From DATBGO01 sp963695645 (lineage in GTDB: Bacteria > Actinomycetota > Actinomycetes > Streptosporangiales > Streptosporangiaceae): a stretch of 64,000 bases of DNA. The stretch's first letter is position 1. Each line of letters opens with the position of its first letter. The stretch is taken from positions 1,488,001 to 1,552,000 of the forward strand of contig CAVOHC010000012.1 of NCBI GenBank assembly GCA_963695645.1, written 5' to 3'. The notes beneath the pieces were generated by a model. The model ran no database searches. It worked only from the letters and a program-made list of their open reading frames with translations, and had not been told where the DNA came from. The position numbers were made by a program, and so were the translations under genes. Below, in pieces: positions 26,522-34,208 of this stretch.

Positions 26522-27304
26522 AAATACATGGGCCCGCCAGATGCGCATCCGCACGCCCCCGGTGACGGGGACGCGCAGCGTGCTGCGCCAGCCCAGGTTA
26601 TGCAAGCCCAGCCGGGCTCAGAACGGGGCACCAGGGCCCGGATCGCCCGGCTGATCCTGGAGAACGGCCCAGTCACCGCGGCGGGCCTGTCCGCGCGGCT
26701 CGGCCTGACCGCTGCCGCGGTCCGGCGTCACCTGGACAACCTCCAGGCCGAAGGCATGATCGAGACACGGATCGCCAGGACTTACGGCAACCGCAGCCGC
26801 GGCCGCCCGGCCAGGCTGTTCGCCATCACGGATGCAGGCCGGAGTGCTTTCGAGCACGCCTATGACGACCTGGCCACCAGCGCACTACGGTTCCTTGCCG
26901 AGCGGGCCGGTCCCGGAGCCGTCGCCGAGTTCGCCCGCAGGCAGATATCGGAGCTCGAGAAGCGGTACCGCCCGGCGGTGCAGGCCGCGCCGCCGGCGCA
27001 GCGGGTGAAGGCGCTGGCCGACGCGCTGTCGGCGGATGGCTACGCGGCTTCGGCGAGCGGCGCGCCCGCCGCCGCCGGAGGCGAGCAGCTCTGCCAGCAC
27101 CACTGCCCGGTCGCGCACGTGGCCGCGCAGTTCCCGCAGCTCTGCGAGGCAGAAACCGAGGCATTCGGCCGGCTGCTCGGCACCCCCGTGCAGCGCCTCG
27201 CGACGATTTCGCACGGCGACGGGATATGCACCACGCATGTGACCGCGCCGTCGCTCGTGCATCCACGCACCCATCCAACTCAGTCCGGAGGAATCTCCGC
27301 ATGA
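26519..27304 (+). CDS. sufR: SufR-type iron-sulfur transcriptional repressor
   Basis: Represses the suf operon when its Fe-S cluster is present. An N-terminal winged helix (RIARLILENGPVTAAGLSAR then LGLTAAAVRRHLDNLQAEG) is followed by a C-terminal sensor with the cysteine set LCQHHCPVAHVA, QLCEAE and DGICTTHV for cluster binding. The GTG start lies inside the palindromic operator without a ribosome-binding site, suggesting leaderless translation; ATG 26528 is the alternative. The stop overlaps the sufB start (ATGA). Confidence 0.92.
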   Translation: MKYMGPPDAHPHAPGDGDAQRAAPAQVMQAQPGSERGTRARIARLILENGPVTAAGLSARLGLTAAAVRRHLDNLQAEGMIETRIARTYGNRSRGRPARLFAITDAGRSAFEHAYDDLATSALRFLAERAGPGAVAEFARRQISELEKRYRPAVQAAPPAQRVKALADALSADGYAASASGAPAAAGGEQLCQHHCPVAHVAAQFPQLCEAETEAFGRLLGTPVQRLATISHGDGICTTHVTAPSLVHPRTHPTQSGGISA

Positions 27305-28713
27305 CGACAATCGCGCACCCCGAGCTTGAGGGGCTGGAGCGTTATAAGTTCGGCTGGTCCGACTCTGATGCGGCGGGCGAGTCCGCGCGCCGCGGCCTGT
27401 CCGAGGAGGTCGTCCGCGACATCTCGGCCAAGAAGAGCGAGCCGGAATGGATGCTCGACCTGCGGCTGAAGGGCCTGAAGCTGTTCCGGCGCAAGCCGAT
27501 GCCGACCTGGGGCTCCGACCTGTCCGGAATTGACTTCGACCACATCAAGTACTTCGTGCGATCGACCGAGAAGCAGGCCGCGAACTGGGACGAGCTGCCC
27601 GCCGACATCAAGAGCACCTACGACAGGCTCGGCATCCCGGAAGCGGAGAAGCAGCGGCTGATCGCCGGCGTCGCGGCCCAGTACGAGTCCGAGGTTGTCT
27701 ACCACAAGATCAGGGAGGACCTGGAGGAGAAGGGCGTCATCTTCGAGGACACCGACACCGCGCTCCGGCATCACCCGGAGCTCTTCCAGGAGTACTTCGC
27801 CACCGTGATCCCGGTCGGCGACAACAAGTTCGCCGCGCTGAACACGGCGGTGTGGTCCGGCGGCAGCTTCATCTACGTGCCGAAGGGCGTGCACGTGGAC
27901 ATCCCGCTGCAGGCCTACTTCCGGATCAACACCGAGAACATGGGCCAGTTCGAGCGGACCCTGATCATCGTGGACGAGGGCGCCAGCGTGCACTACGTCG
28001 AGGGCTGCACCGCGCCGATCTACTCTTCGGACTCGCTGCACTCGGCGGTCGTCGAGATCATCGTCAAGAAGGACGCGCACTGCCGCTACACGACCATCCA
28101 GAACTGGTCGAACAACGTCTACAACCTGGTGACCAAGCGCGCCGTCGCGCAGGCGGGCGCGAGCATGGAGTGGGTCGACGGGAACATCGGCTCCAAGGTG
28201 ACGATGAAGTACCCGGCGGTCTACCTGATGGGCGAGCACGCCAGGGGCGAGACGCTGTCGGTAGCGTTCGCCGGGACCGGGCAGCACCAGGACGCCGGCG
28301 CCAAGATGGTGCACTGCGCGCCGAACACCTCATCCCAGATCATCTCCAAGTCGGTGGCCAGGGCTGGCGGCCGGACCTCCTACCGCGGCCTGGTGCAGGT
28401 CCAGGAGGGCGCGGCGCATTCCAAGTCCACTGTGCGATGTGACGCGCTGCTCGTGGACACGGTCAGCCGCTCGGACACCTATCCGTATGTGGACGTCCGC
28501 GAGGATGACGTCGAGATGGGGCACGAGGCAACCGTTTCAAAGATCTCCGAAGACCAGCTCTTCTACCTGATGAGCCGGGGCATGACCGAGGACGAGGCGA
28601 TGGCCACCATCGTCCGCGGCTTCGTCGAGCCGATCGCGCGAGAGCTGCCGATGGAATATGCCCTCGAGCTGAACCGGCTGATCGAGCTGCAGATGGAAGG
28701 AGCCGTCGGCTGA
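27301..28713 (+). CDS. sufB: Fe-S cluster scaffold protein SufB
   Basis: Core of the SufBC2D scaffold on which Fe-S clusters are built. The 470-residue protein begins MTTIAHPELEG and contains GGSFIYVPKGVHVDIPLQAY, the EGCTAPIYSSDSLHSAV segment, CRYTTIQNWSNNVYNL and VDTVSRSDTYPYVDV. No intein is present, unlike in some mycobacteria. The ATG follows GGAGGA and overlaps the sufR stop by four bases; its own stop shares a base with the sufD start (TGATG). Confidence 0.97.
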   Translation: MTTIAHPELEGLERYKFGWSDSDAAGESARRGLSEEVVRDISAKKSEPEWMLDLRLKGLKLFRRKPMPTWGSDLSGIDFDHIKYFVRSTEKQAANWDELPADIKSTYDRLGIPEAEKQRLIAGVAAQYESEVVYHKIREDLEEKGVIFEDTDTALRHHPELFQEYFATVIPVGDNKFAALNTAVWSGGSFIYVPKGVHVDIPLQAYFRINTENMGQFERTLIIVDEGASVHYVEGCTAPIYSSDSLHSAVVEIIVKKDAHCRYTTIQNWSNNVYNLVTKRAVAQAGASMEWVDGNIGSKVTMKYPAVYLMGEHARGETLSVAFAGTGQHQDAGAKMVHCAPNTSSQIISKSVARAGGRTSYRGLVQVQEGAAHSKSTVRCDALLVDTVSRSDTYPYVDVREDDVEMGHEATVSKISEDQLFYLMSRGMTEDEAMATIVRGFVEPIARELPMEYALELNRLIELQMEGAVG

Positions 28714-29864
28714 TGTCGGTGCTGCAGGGGGCGGCGGAATCCGCCGCCCCCGTGTCAAGGCTGCACGAGCGGCAGTCTTACGATCTCGCGGACTTTGATG
28801 TGCCTACCGGACGCGAAGAGGAGTGGCGGTTCACGCCGTTGCGGCGGCTGCGCGGGCTGCACGCGGCGGGGGATCTCTCGCCGGGCAAGATCTCGGTGGC
28901 AGTCGACGCCGCCCCGGGGGTCACCGCGGAGCTTGCGCAACGCGGTGACACCCGGGTCGGCACCTCCTTCGTGCCCTCGGACCGGGTGAGCGCGCGGGCG
29001 CTGGCCTCGTTCGAGGAGGCGACCGTGATCACCGTCCCGAGCGGGCTGGAGAGCACTGAGCCCACCGTGATCTCGGTACGCGGGGAGGATGCCGGCGGGG
29101 CGGCGTTCGGGCACGTGCTGGTGGACGTGCAGGCCAATGCGCGAGCCGTAGTCGTGCTTGACCACCAGGGGAGTGCGACGTACGCGGATAACGTCGAGCT
29201 GGTGGTTGGTGACGGGGCGTCGCTCGCGGTGGTGTCGGTACAGGACTGGGCGGCGGACACGGTGCATTTGTCGCACCACCACATGCGGCTGCGGCGGGAC
29301 GCCAGGCTGACGCATACCGCGGTCACATTGGGGGGCAGCGTGGTGCGGCTCGCGCCGTCGGTCCGCTATGGCGGGCCTGGCGGTGACGCGGAGCTGCGCG
29401 GTCTGTACTTCGCCGACGCCGGCCAGCACCTGGAGCACCGGCTGTTCGTGGACCACGCCGAGCGCAACTGCCGGAGCCGGGTCAGTTACAAGGGCGCGCT
29501 GCAGGGCGAGGACGCCCACGCGGTGTGGATCGGTGATGTGATCATCCGGGCCGAGGCGACCGGCACCGACACCTATGAATACAACAGGAACCTGGTGCTG
29601 ACCGATGGCACCAGAGTCGACTCGGTGCCGAACCTGGAGATCCTCACCGGTGAGGTGATCGGCGCCGGGCACGCGAGCGCGAGCGGGCGGCTGGAGGACG
29701 AGCACCTGTTCTACCTGATGGCCCGCGGGATCCCGGTCGACGAGGCCCGCCAGCTGGTGATCCGCGGGTTCTTCGGTGAGCTGATCGCCCAGCTCGAGGT
29801 GCCTGAGCTGCGAGACCGGATCAGCCAGTCCATCGACGCCGAGCTGGCGAGGTCACGGGCATGA
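28713..29864 (+). CDS. sufD: Fe-S cluster assembly protein SufD
   Basis: Partner of SufB in the scaffold complex, paralogous to it. 383 residues; REEEWRFTPLRRLRGLH at the N-terminus and ASASGRLEDEHLFYLMARG near the C-terminus are diagnostic, together with YKGALQGEDAHAVWIGDV. It starts within the sufB stop (TGATG) and ends overlapping the Rieske gene (ATGA), so the whole block is translationally coupled. Confidence 0.96.
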   Translation: MSVLQGAAESAAPVSRLHERQSYDLADFDVPTGREEEWRFTPLRRLRGLHAAGDLSPGKISVAVDAAPGVTAELAQRGDTRVGTSFVPSDRVSARALASFEEATVITVPSGLESTEPTVISVRGEDAGGAAFGHVLVDVQANARAVVVLDHQGSATYADNVELVVGDGASLAVVSVQDWAADTVHLSHHHMRLRRDARLTHTAVTLGGSVVRLAPSVRYGGPGGDAELRGLYFADAGQHLEHRLFVDHAERNCRSRVSYKGALQGEDAHAVWIGDVIIRAEATGTDTYEYNRNLVLTDGTRVDSVPNLEILTGEVIGAGHASASGRLEDEHLFYLMARGIPVDEARQLVIRGFFGELIAQLEVPELRDRISQSIDAELARSRA

Positions 29865-30208
29865 CCCAGGAACCTAGCTTTCTGCGCGCCTGCGCGGTGG
29901 CCGACCTGCCCGCCGAGGGCGCGCTGGGCATCGAGGTCCAGGGCGTGCCCGTCGCGCTGGTCGTCGCCGGCGGCGAGGTGTTCGCGCTGCATGACGTGTG
30001 CTCGCACGAGGAGGTCCCGCTGTCCGAAGGCGACATCTACGACCACACGGTGGAGTGCTGGCTGCACGGTTCCTGTTTCGACCTGCGCACCGGCAAGCCC
30101 ACCGGGCCCCCGGCGACCAGGCCGGTCGCCACCTACCCCGTGAAGATCGACGGCGCAGACGTCTATGTCTCACTGTCCGATACGCCGCAGCCAGACCAGG
30201 AGAGATGA
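29861..30208 (+). CDS. Rieske-type [2Fe-2S] ferredoxin of the suf operon
   Basis: A 115-residue stand-alone Rieske protein. The two ligand boxes CSHEE (near residue 47) and CWLHGSCFD (near residue 66) supply Cys/His pairs; PVKIDGADVYV ends the fold. Such a gene stands between sufD and sufC in most actinobacteria and may deliver electrons for cluster assembly. Labels as a dioxygenase ferredoxin subunit follow only from similarity. It overlaps both neighbours. Confidence 0.93.
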   Translation: MTQEPSFLRACAVADLPAEGALGIEVQGVPVALVVAGGEVFALHDVCSHEEVPLSEGDIYDHTVECWLHGSCFDLRTGKPTGPPATRPVATYPVKIDGADVYVSLSDTPQPDQER

Positions 30209-30975
30209 TGTCCACGCTCGACATTCGTGACCTGCACGTGTCCGTGACCGAGGCGTCCGGCGCCAGCAGGGAGATCCTCCGCGGCGTCGACCTGACGGTC
30301 GCCGAAGGCCAGACGCACGCCATCATGGGGCCGAACGGCTCCGGCAAGTCGACGCTCGCCTACGCGGTCGCCGGGCACCCCAAATACCAGGTGACCAGCG
30401 GCACCGTCACCCTGGACGGCGAGGACGTCCTCGCGATGAGCGTGGACGCGCGGGCCAGGGCCGGGCTGTTCCTGGCCATGCAGTACCCGGTGGAGGTACC
30501 CGGCGTCTCGGTGTCCAACTTCCTGCGCACCGCGATGACCGCGGTCCGCGGTGAGGCGCCCAAGCTGCGGACGTTCGTCAAGGACCTGCGCACCGCCATG
30601 GACAAGCTCTCGATCGACCCGGCCTTTGCCGAGCGGAACCTGAACGAGGGTTTCTCCGGCGGCGAGAAGAAGCGGCACGAGATCCTCCAGCTGCAGCTGC
30701 TGAACCCGAAGATCGCGATCCTGGACGAGACCGACTCCGGCCTGGATATCGACGCGCTGAAGGTGGTATCCGAGGGGATCAACGCGTTCCGCGGCGAACC
30801 CGGCCACGGCGTGCTGCTGATCACTCACTACACCCGGATCCTGCGGTACGTGCAGCCGGATTTCGTGCACGTGTTCGTCGGCGGCCGCATCGTCGCCCAG
30901 GGCGGCCCCGAACTCGCCGACGAGCTCGAGGCCAACGGCTACGAGAGGTTCGTGACAGCGGAGGCCATGGCATGA
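30208..30975 (+). CDS. sufC: Fe-S assembly ATPase SufC
   Basis: ABC-type ATPase of the SufBC2D complex. 255 residues: Walker A MGPNGSGKSTLAYAV, a Q-loop at MQYPVEVPGVSVSNFL, signature GFSGGEKKRHEILQ, Walker B IAILDETDSGLD and H-loop TH. Two consecutive ATGs occur; the second is taken because AGGAGAG then stands at a workable distance, while the first overlaps the Rieske stop. The stop overlaps the sufS start (ATGA). Confidence 0.97.
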   Translation: MSTLDIRDLHVSVTEASGASREILRGVDLTVAEGQTHAIMGPNGSGKSTLAYAVAGHPKYQVTSGTVTLDGEDVLAMSVDARARAGLFLAMQYPVEVPGVSVSNFLRTAMTAVRGEAPKLRTFVKDLRTAMDKLSIDPAFAERNLNEGFSGGEKKRHEILQLQLLNPKIAILDETDSGLDIDALKVVSEGINAFRGEPGHGVLLITHYTRILRYVQPDFVHVFVGGRIVAQGGPELADELEANGYERFVTAEAMA

Positions 30976-32234
30976 CCCTGGACGTGGCGCAGATCCGCAA
31001 GGATTTCCCGATCCTGGAGCGGCAGGTCCGCGGTGGCCAGCCGCTGATCTACCTGGACAGCGCGAACACCTCACAGAAGCCGCGCCAGGTCATCGACACG
31101 CTGACCGAGTTCTACGAGCGGCACAACGCCAACATCCACCGCGCCAGCCATCAGCTCGGTGAAGAGGCGACAGCGGCTTACGAGGGCGCGCGGATCAAGG
31201 TTGCCCAGTTCATCGGCGCCAGCGACGAGACCGAGATCGTGTTCACGAAGAACATCTCGGAGGCGATCAACCTCGTCGCCTACTCGATGGGCAACGCGGC
31301 GACCGCGCCAGGGGCGGAGCGCTTCCGGCTGGGCCCGGGCGACGAGATCGTGATCACCGAGATGGAGCATCACTCCAACATCGTCCCCTGGCAGCTGCTC
31401 TGCCAGCGCACCGGCGCGAAGCTGCGCTGGTTCGGCGTCACCGACGAGGGCAGGCTGGACACCTCGAACCTTAACGAGCTCATTAACGAGCGCACCAAGA
31501 TCGTCGCCGTGGTCCACCAGTCCAACGTGCTCGGCACCATCAACCCGGTGCGGATGATCGCCGACCGGGCCCACGCGGTGGGCGCTCTGGTGCTGGTCGA
31601 CGCCGCTCAGTCGGTCCCGCAGATGCCGGTGAACGTGACCGGGCTTGGCGCCGACTTCCTCGGCTTCACCGGCCACAAGCTCTGCGGCCCCACCGGAATC
31701 GGCGTGCTCTGGGCGCGCCGGGAGCTGCTTGAGGCGATGCCGCCGTTCCTCGGCGGCGGTGAGATGATCGAGAGCGTCTGGATGGACCGGTCGACTTTCG
31801 CCCCCCCGCCGCACAAGTTCGAGGCGGGCACCATGCCGATCGCGCAGGCGGTGGGCCTGGGTGCCGCCATCGACTACCTCGACGGCGTAGGCTTCGATGC
31901 GATCCATGCGCACGAGCAGGCTCTGGTAGGCCAGGCCCTCGGCGCCCTTTCGGTGATCGACGGGGTGCGCATCCTCGGGCCTGCCAAGCCGGTAGACCGC
32001 GGGGCCGCGATCTCCTTCACGGTGGAGGGCGTGCACCCGCACGACGTCAGCCAGGTACTGGATGAGCTCGGCATCGCGGTGCGGGCCGGGCACCACTGCG
32101 CCTGGCCGCTGCACCGTAGGTATGGCATCCAGGCCAGCACCCGGGCGTCGTTTTACTTGTACAACACGGCCGGGGAGGTGGATGCCCTGGCCGAAGGGAT
32201 CAGGCACGCGCAGCGGTTTTTCCGCGCCGGGTGA
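30972..32234 (+). CDS. sufS: SUF cysteine desulfurase
   Basis: PLP enzyme releasing sulfur from cysteine for cluster assembly. The 420-residue protein has the PLP lysine in FLGFTGHKLCGPTGIGVLW, HHSNIVPWQLL in the cofactor region and the catalytic Cys in RAGHHCAWPLHRR. It pairs with SufU, encoded 117 bases downstream, which relays the persulfide. ATGA overlap with sufC. Confidence 0.97.
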   Translation: MTLDVAQIRKDFPILERQVRGGQPLIYLDSANTSQKPRQVIDTLTEFYERHNANIHRASHQLGEEATAAYEGARIKVAQFIGASDETEIVFTKNISEAINLVAYSMGNAATAPGAERFRLGPGDEIVITEMEHHSNIVPWQLLCQRTGAKLRWFGVTDEGRLDTSNLNELINERTKIVAVVHQSNVLGTINPVRMIADRAHAVGALVLVDAAQSVPQMPVNVTGLGADFLGFTGHKLCGPTGIGVLWARRELLEAMPPFLGGGEMIESVWMDRSTFAPPPHKFEAGTMPIAQAVGLGAAIDYLDGVGFDAIHAHEQALVGQALGALSVIDGVRILGPAKPVDRGAAISFTVEGVHPHDVSQVLDELGIAVRAGHHCAWPLHRRYGIQASTRASFYLYNTAGEVDALAEGIRHAQRFFRAG

Positions 32235-32282
32235 TGGGCCGGGTGATCCGGGTAGTCATGGAACAGACCGGGCCTGCCGAGG

Positions 32283-32350
32283 GGTTAACGGTTGAAGGCT
32301 GAATGGTTGATGGCTGAGGGGTTGAGAGCGCTGAGGGGCTGAGGGGCTGT
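32283..32350 (+). repeat. Low-complexity GGTTGA/GCTGAGGGG repeats between sufS and sufU
   Basis: The 117-base gap carries short degenerate repeats (GGTTGA, GGCTGA, CTGAGGGG twice in a row) reaching into the sufU ribosome-binding region. It is the only large gap in an otherwise overlapping operon. Confidence 0.5.
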
Positions 32351-32351
32351 G

Positions 32352-32864
32352 ATGGAACTCGAGTCGTTGTACCAGGAGATCATCCTGGACCACTACAGGC
32401 GCCCGCACCATAAGGGCCTGCGGGAGCCGTACGACGCCGAGGTGCACCACGTGAACCCGCTCTGCGGCGACGAGGTGACGCTCCGGGTGACACTCAAGGA
32501 CGCGGGCAGCGAGCCAGTGGTCGCGGATGTCTCCTATGACGCGCTTGGCTGCTCGATCAGCCAGGCCAGCGTGTCGGTGATGGCCGATGCGATCATCGGG
32601 AAGACCGTGGCCGAGGCGATGGGCGCCAGCGGGGCGTTTCTGGAGCTGATGAAATCCAGGGGCGAGGCGTCCCCCGACGAGGACGTGCTCGGCGACGCGG
32701 TCGCATTCGAGGGCGTCGCCAAGTACCCGGCGCGGATCAAGTGCGCGCTGCTGGGCTGGATGGCCTGGAAGGATGCGACCGCCCGGGCGCTGGCCGGGGG
32801 CGGCCCCGATCACGAATCAGGCGCCGGGAAGGCCTCGGGCGCGGCAGGGAGCCAACATGACTGA
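32352..32864 (+). CDS. sufU: SufU-type Fe-S assembly sulfurtransferase
   Basis: Zinc-dependent partner that accepts sulfur from SufS in Gram-positive bacteria. About 170 residues. The three ligand cysteines are in NPLCGDEV, LGCSISQASV and IKCALLGWMAW; QEIILDHYRRPHHKG starts the family fold. The ATG follows GAGGGGCTG. The 3' end overlaps sufT by eight bases. Confidence 0.95.
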   Translation: MELESLYQEIILDHYRRPHHKGLREPYDAEVHHVNPLCGDEVTLRVTLKDAGSEPVVADVSYDALGCSISQASVSVMADAIIGKTVAEAMGASGAFLELMKSRGEASPDEDVLGDAVAFEGVAKYPARIKCALLGWMAWKDATARALAGGGPDHESGAGKASGAAGSQHD

Positions 32865-33339
32865 GAACGCGACCGACACGACCGAGAGCGCGACCGAGAG
32901 CGCGACCGACAGGACCGAGAACGCGACCGGACAGCCCGGGCAGCTCAGCCCGGAGGCTGCGGCTGCCGGGCCGGGCGGGCCTGGCCCGCAGACCGCGCCC
33001 GCCGCGCCGGCATCGCCCGGCGAACAGCTGAGCCCGGAGACTGAGGACCTGCTGGAGGCGCTCAGGGACGTCGTCGACCCGGAGCTCGGCATCAACGTTG
33101 TCGACCTCGGGCTGGTCTACGGGGTGGCGGTCGGCCAGGATCGGATCGCGACCATCGATATGACGCTGACCAGTGCGGCATGCCCGCTCACGGACGTGAT
33201 CGAGGACCAGACCCGCGATGCGCTCGAGGGGCTGGTCAACGACTTCCGCATCAACTGGGTATGGCTGCCGCCGTGGGGGCCAGACAAGATCACCGAGGAC
33301 GGCCGCGAGCAACTGCGCGCGCTCGGCTTCAACGTCTGA
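32857..33339 (+). CDS. sufT: SufT-type Fe-S assembly protein (MIP18/DUF59 family)
   Basis: Auxiliary factor in Fe-S cluster maturation, about 160 residues. The C-terminal 100 residues carry the MIP18 fold: LRDVVDPELGINVVDLGLVY, MTLTSAACPLTDVIEDQ and the terminal LGFNV. The N-terminal 55 residues are a Thr/Ala/Glu repeat (TESATESATDRTENATG) then a Pro/Ala linker, not part of the conserved domain. Last gene of the operon, followed by a strong hairpin. Confidence 0.94.
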   Translation: MTENATDTTESATESATDRTENATGQPGQLSPEAAAAGPGGPGPQTAPAAPASPGEQLSPETEDLLEALRDVVDPELGINVVDLGLVYGVAVGQDRIATIDMTLTSAACPLTDVIEDQTRDALEGLVNDFRINWVWLPPWGPDKITEDGREQLRALGFNV

Positions 33340-33360
33340 CGGCTACCCGGCTGCCTCCCG

Positions 33361-33405
33361 ATGATCTTGACGACTTCCCAGCCGCCGGAAAGTCGTCAAG
33401 ATCAT
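33361..33405 (+). terminator. Perfect 16-bp stem hairpin at the end of the suf operon
   Basis: ATGATCTTGACGACTT (33361-33376) and AAGTCGTCAAGATCAT (33390-33405) are perfectly complementary over a 13-base loop. It starts 21 bases after the sufT stop. No T-run follows, but the stability and position make it a likely transcript end. The AT-richer stem differs from the surrounding GC level. Confidence 0.7.
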
Positions 33406-33416
33406 TGGCCGTCGCC

Positions 33417-33655
33417 GTGAGCTCGCCACGCTCCTATGCGGGGTCGGGCCGAGTGAGCTCGTCGCGCTCCTGCGTGCGGTCGGGCTGCGTGAGCTCGTCG
33501 CGCTCCTGCGTGCGGTCGGGCTGCGTGAGCTCGTCGCGCTCCTGCGTGCGGTCGGGCTGCGTGAGCTCGTCGCGCTCCTGCGTGCGGTCGGGCCGAGTCA
33601 GCTCGTCGCGCTCCTGCGTGCGGTCGGGCCGAGTCAGCTCGTCACGCTCCTCAGC
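33417..33655. repeat. 36-bp coding tandem repeat
   Basis: Six full copies of a 36-bp unit (33417-33632) and a partial copy. The first copy is degenerate and the middle three nearly identical. Read on the minus strand, each encodes the dodecapeptide ERDELT-Q/R-PDRTQ. There are no spacers, so this is not a CRISPR array. Confidence 0.92.
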
Positions 33656-33685
33656 CGGCTCCTGGCCGCCCGTGAACCTTGCCAT
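33434..33685 (-). CDS. Small dodecapeptide-repeat protein, unknown function
   Basis: An 83-residue open frame starting MARFTGGQEPAEERDELT, with GGGAGG five to six bases before the ATG, and then consisting almost entirely of ERDELTxPDRTQ repeats, highly charged and soluble. It sits between the suf terminator and the phosphoribulokinase region. The good ribosome-binding site and the frame-preserving unit length (36 bp) favour translation. The protein has no domain I recognise, and the frame is open further upstream (to 33892). Existence as a real protein is moderately likely. Confidence 0.5.
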   Translation of the reverse strand: MARFTGGQEPAEERDELTRPDRTQERDELTRPDRTQERDELTQPDRTQERDELTQPDRTQERDELTQPDRTQERDELTRPDPA

Positions 33686-34143
33686 CCTGGCCTCCCTCGC
33701 GCTGTGCGCTGGATCCGACGATTTCCCTGGCATCACGGCGGCGTGAGCGTCGCATTGACCACTCCGGCGGCCCGCTGGTCGAACAGCCCGTAGCGGCCTG
33801 GCGCACGCCTCGGCCGGCTCTTCCAGCACCGCGTCATAGACGTCCCGGACGGCCACTGCACGGGTTCCGCGGACACCACGGCTGTCACACATTGACAGTA
33901 CGCCTGCACGAGGTGATTATGCGACGGCGCGGCGCGGGAATGGTCAGGCAGGCATCGGCGCACGAGCGGGCTGAGCGCTTCCCGCGCCGGCCACCGCGCA
34001 GCGGACACAGCTGGCTGACTCACCCCCACGGTGCCCCCGCTGGGGGAAGTGCCCCGCCCTGGTGGTCACGTAGTGTCAGGAAAAGTAGCGGCTATGGCCA
34101 CGATGGCCGGGCGTGGCCGCGGGGCGCGACCGAGGGAGCCGCC
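33686..34143. other. Gene-free stretch upstream of the prk region
   Basis: About 460 bases with no supported gene. Minus-strand frames of 98 and about 70 residues cross it but lack recognisable sequence and ribosome-binding sites. The promoter for prk probably lies near 34050-34130. Confidence 0.4.
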
Positions 34144-34206
34144 ATGGCGCAGATCCGTGCCTGCCAGGTCCAGTGCAGCCGCCTCGCGCTCCACAGCCGG
34201 GCCTGA
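34144..34206 (+). CDS. Possible 20-residue leader peptide upstream of prk
   Basis: A short open frame starting MAQIRACQVQCSR, with GAGGGAG six bases upstream of its ATG. Its stop lies two bases before the GTG used here for prk (TGA-CC-GTG), an arrangement suited to translational coupling. It contains two cysteines. No similarity is recognised; it could be a chance frame. Confidence 0.35.
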   Translation: MAQIRACQVQCSRLALHSRA

Positions 34207-34208
34207 CC

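Noticed and set aside
33417..33655. CRISPR-like array
   Set aside because: The 36-bp units are head-to-tail without spacers and preserve a reading frame; no cas genes are nearby.
33733..34029. Minus-strand 98-residue frame upstream of prk
   Set aside because: No recognisable sequence and ambiguous codon bias; insufficient support for a gene.
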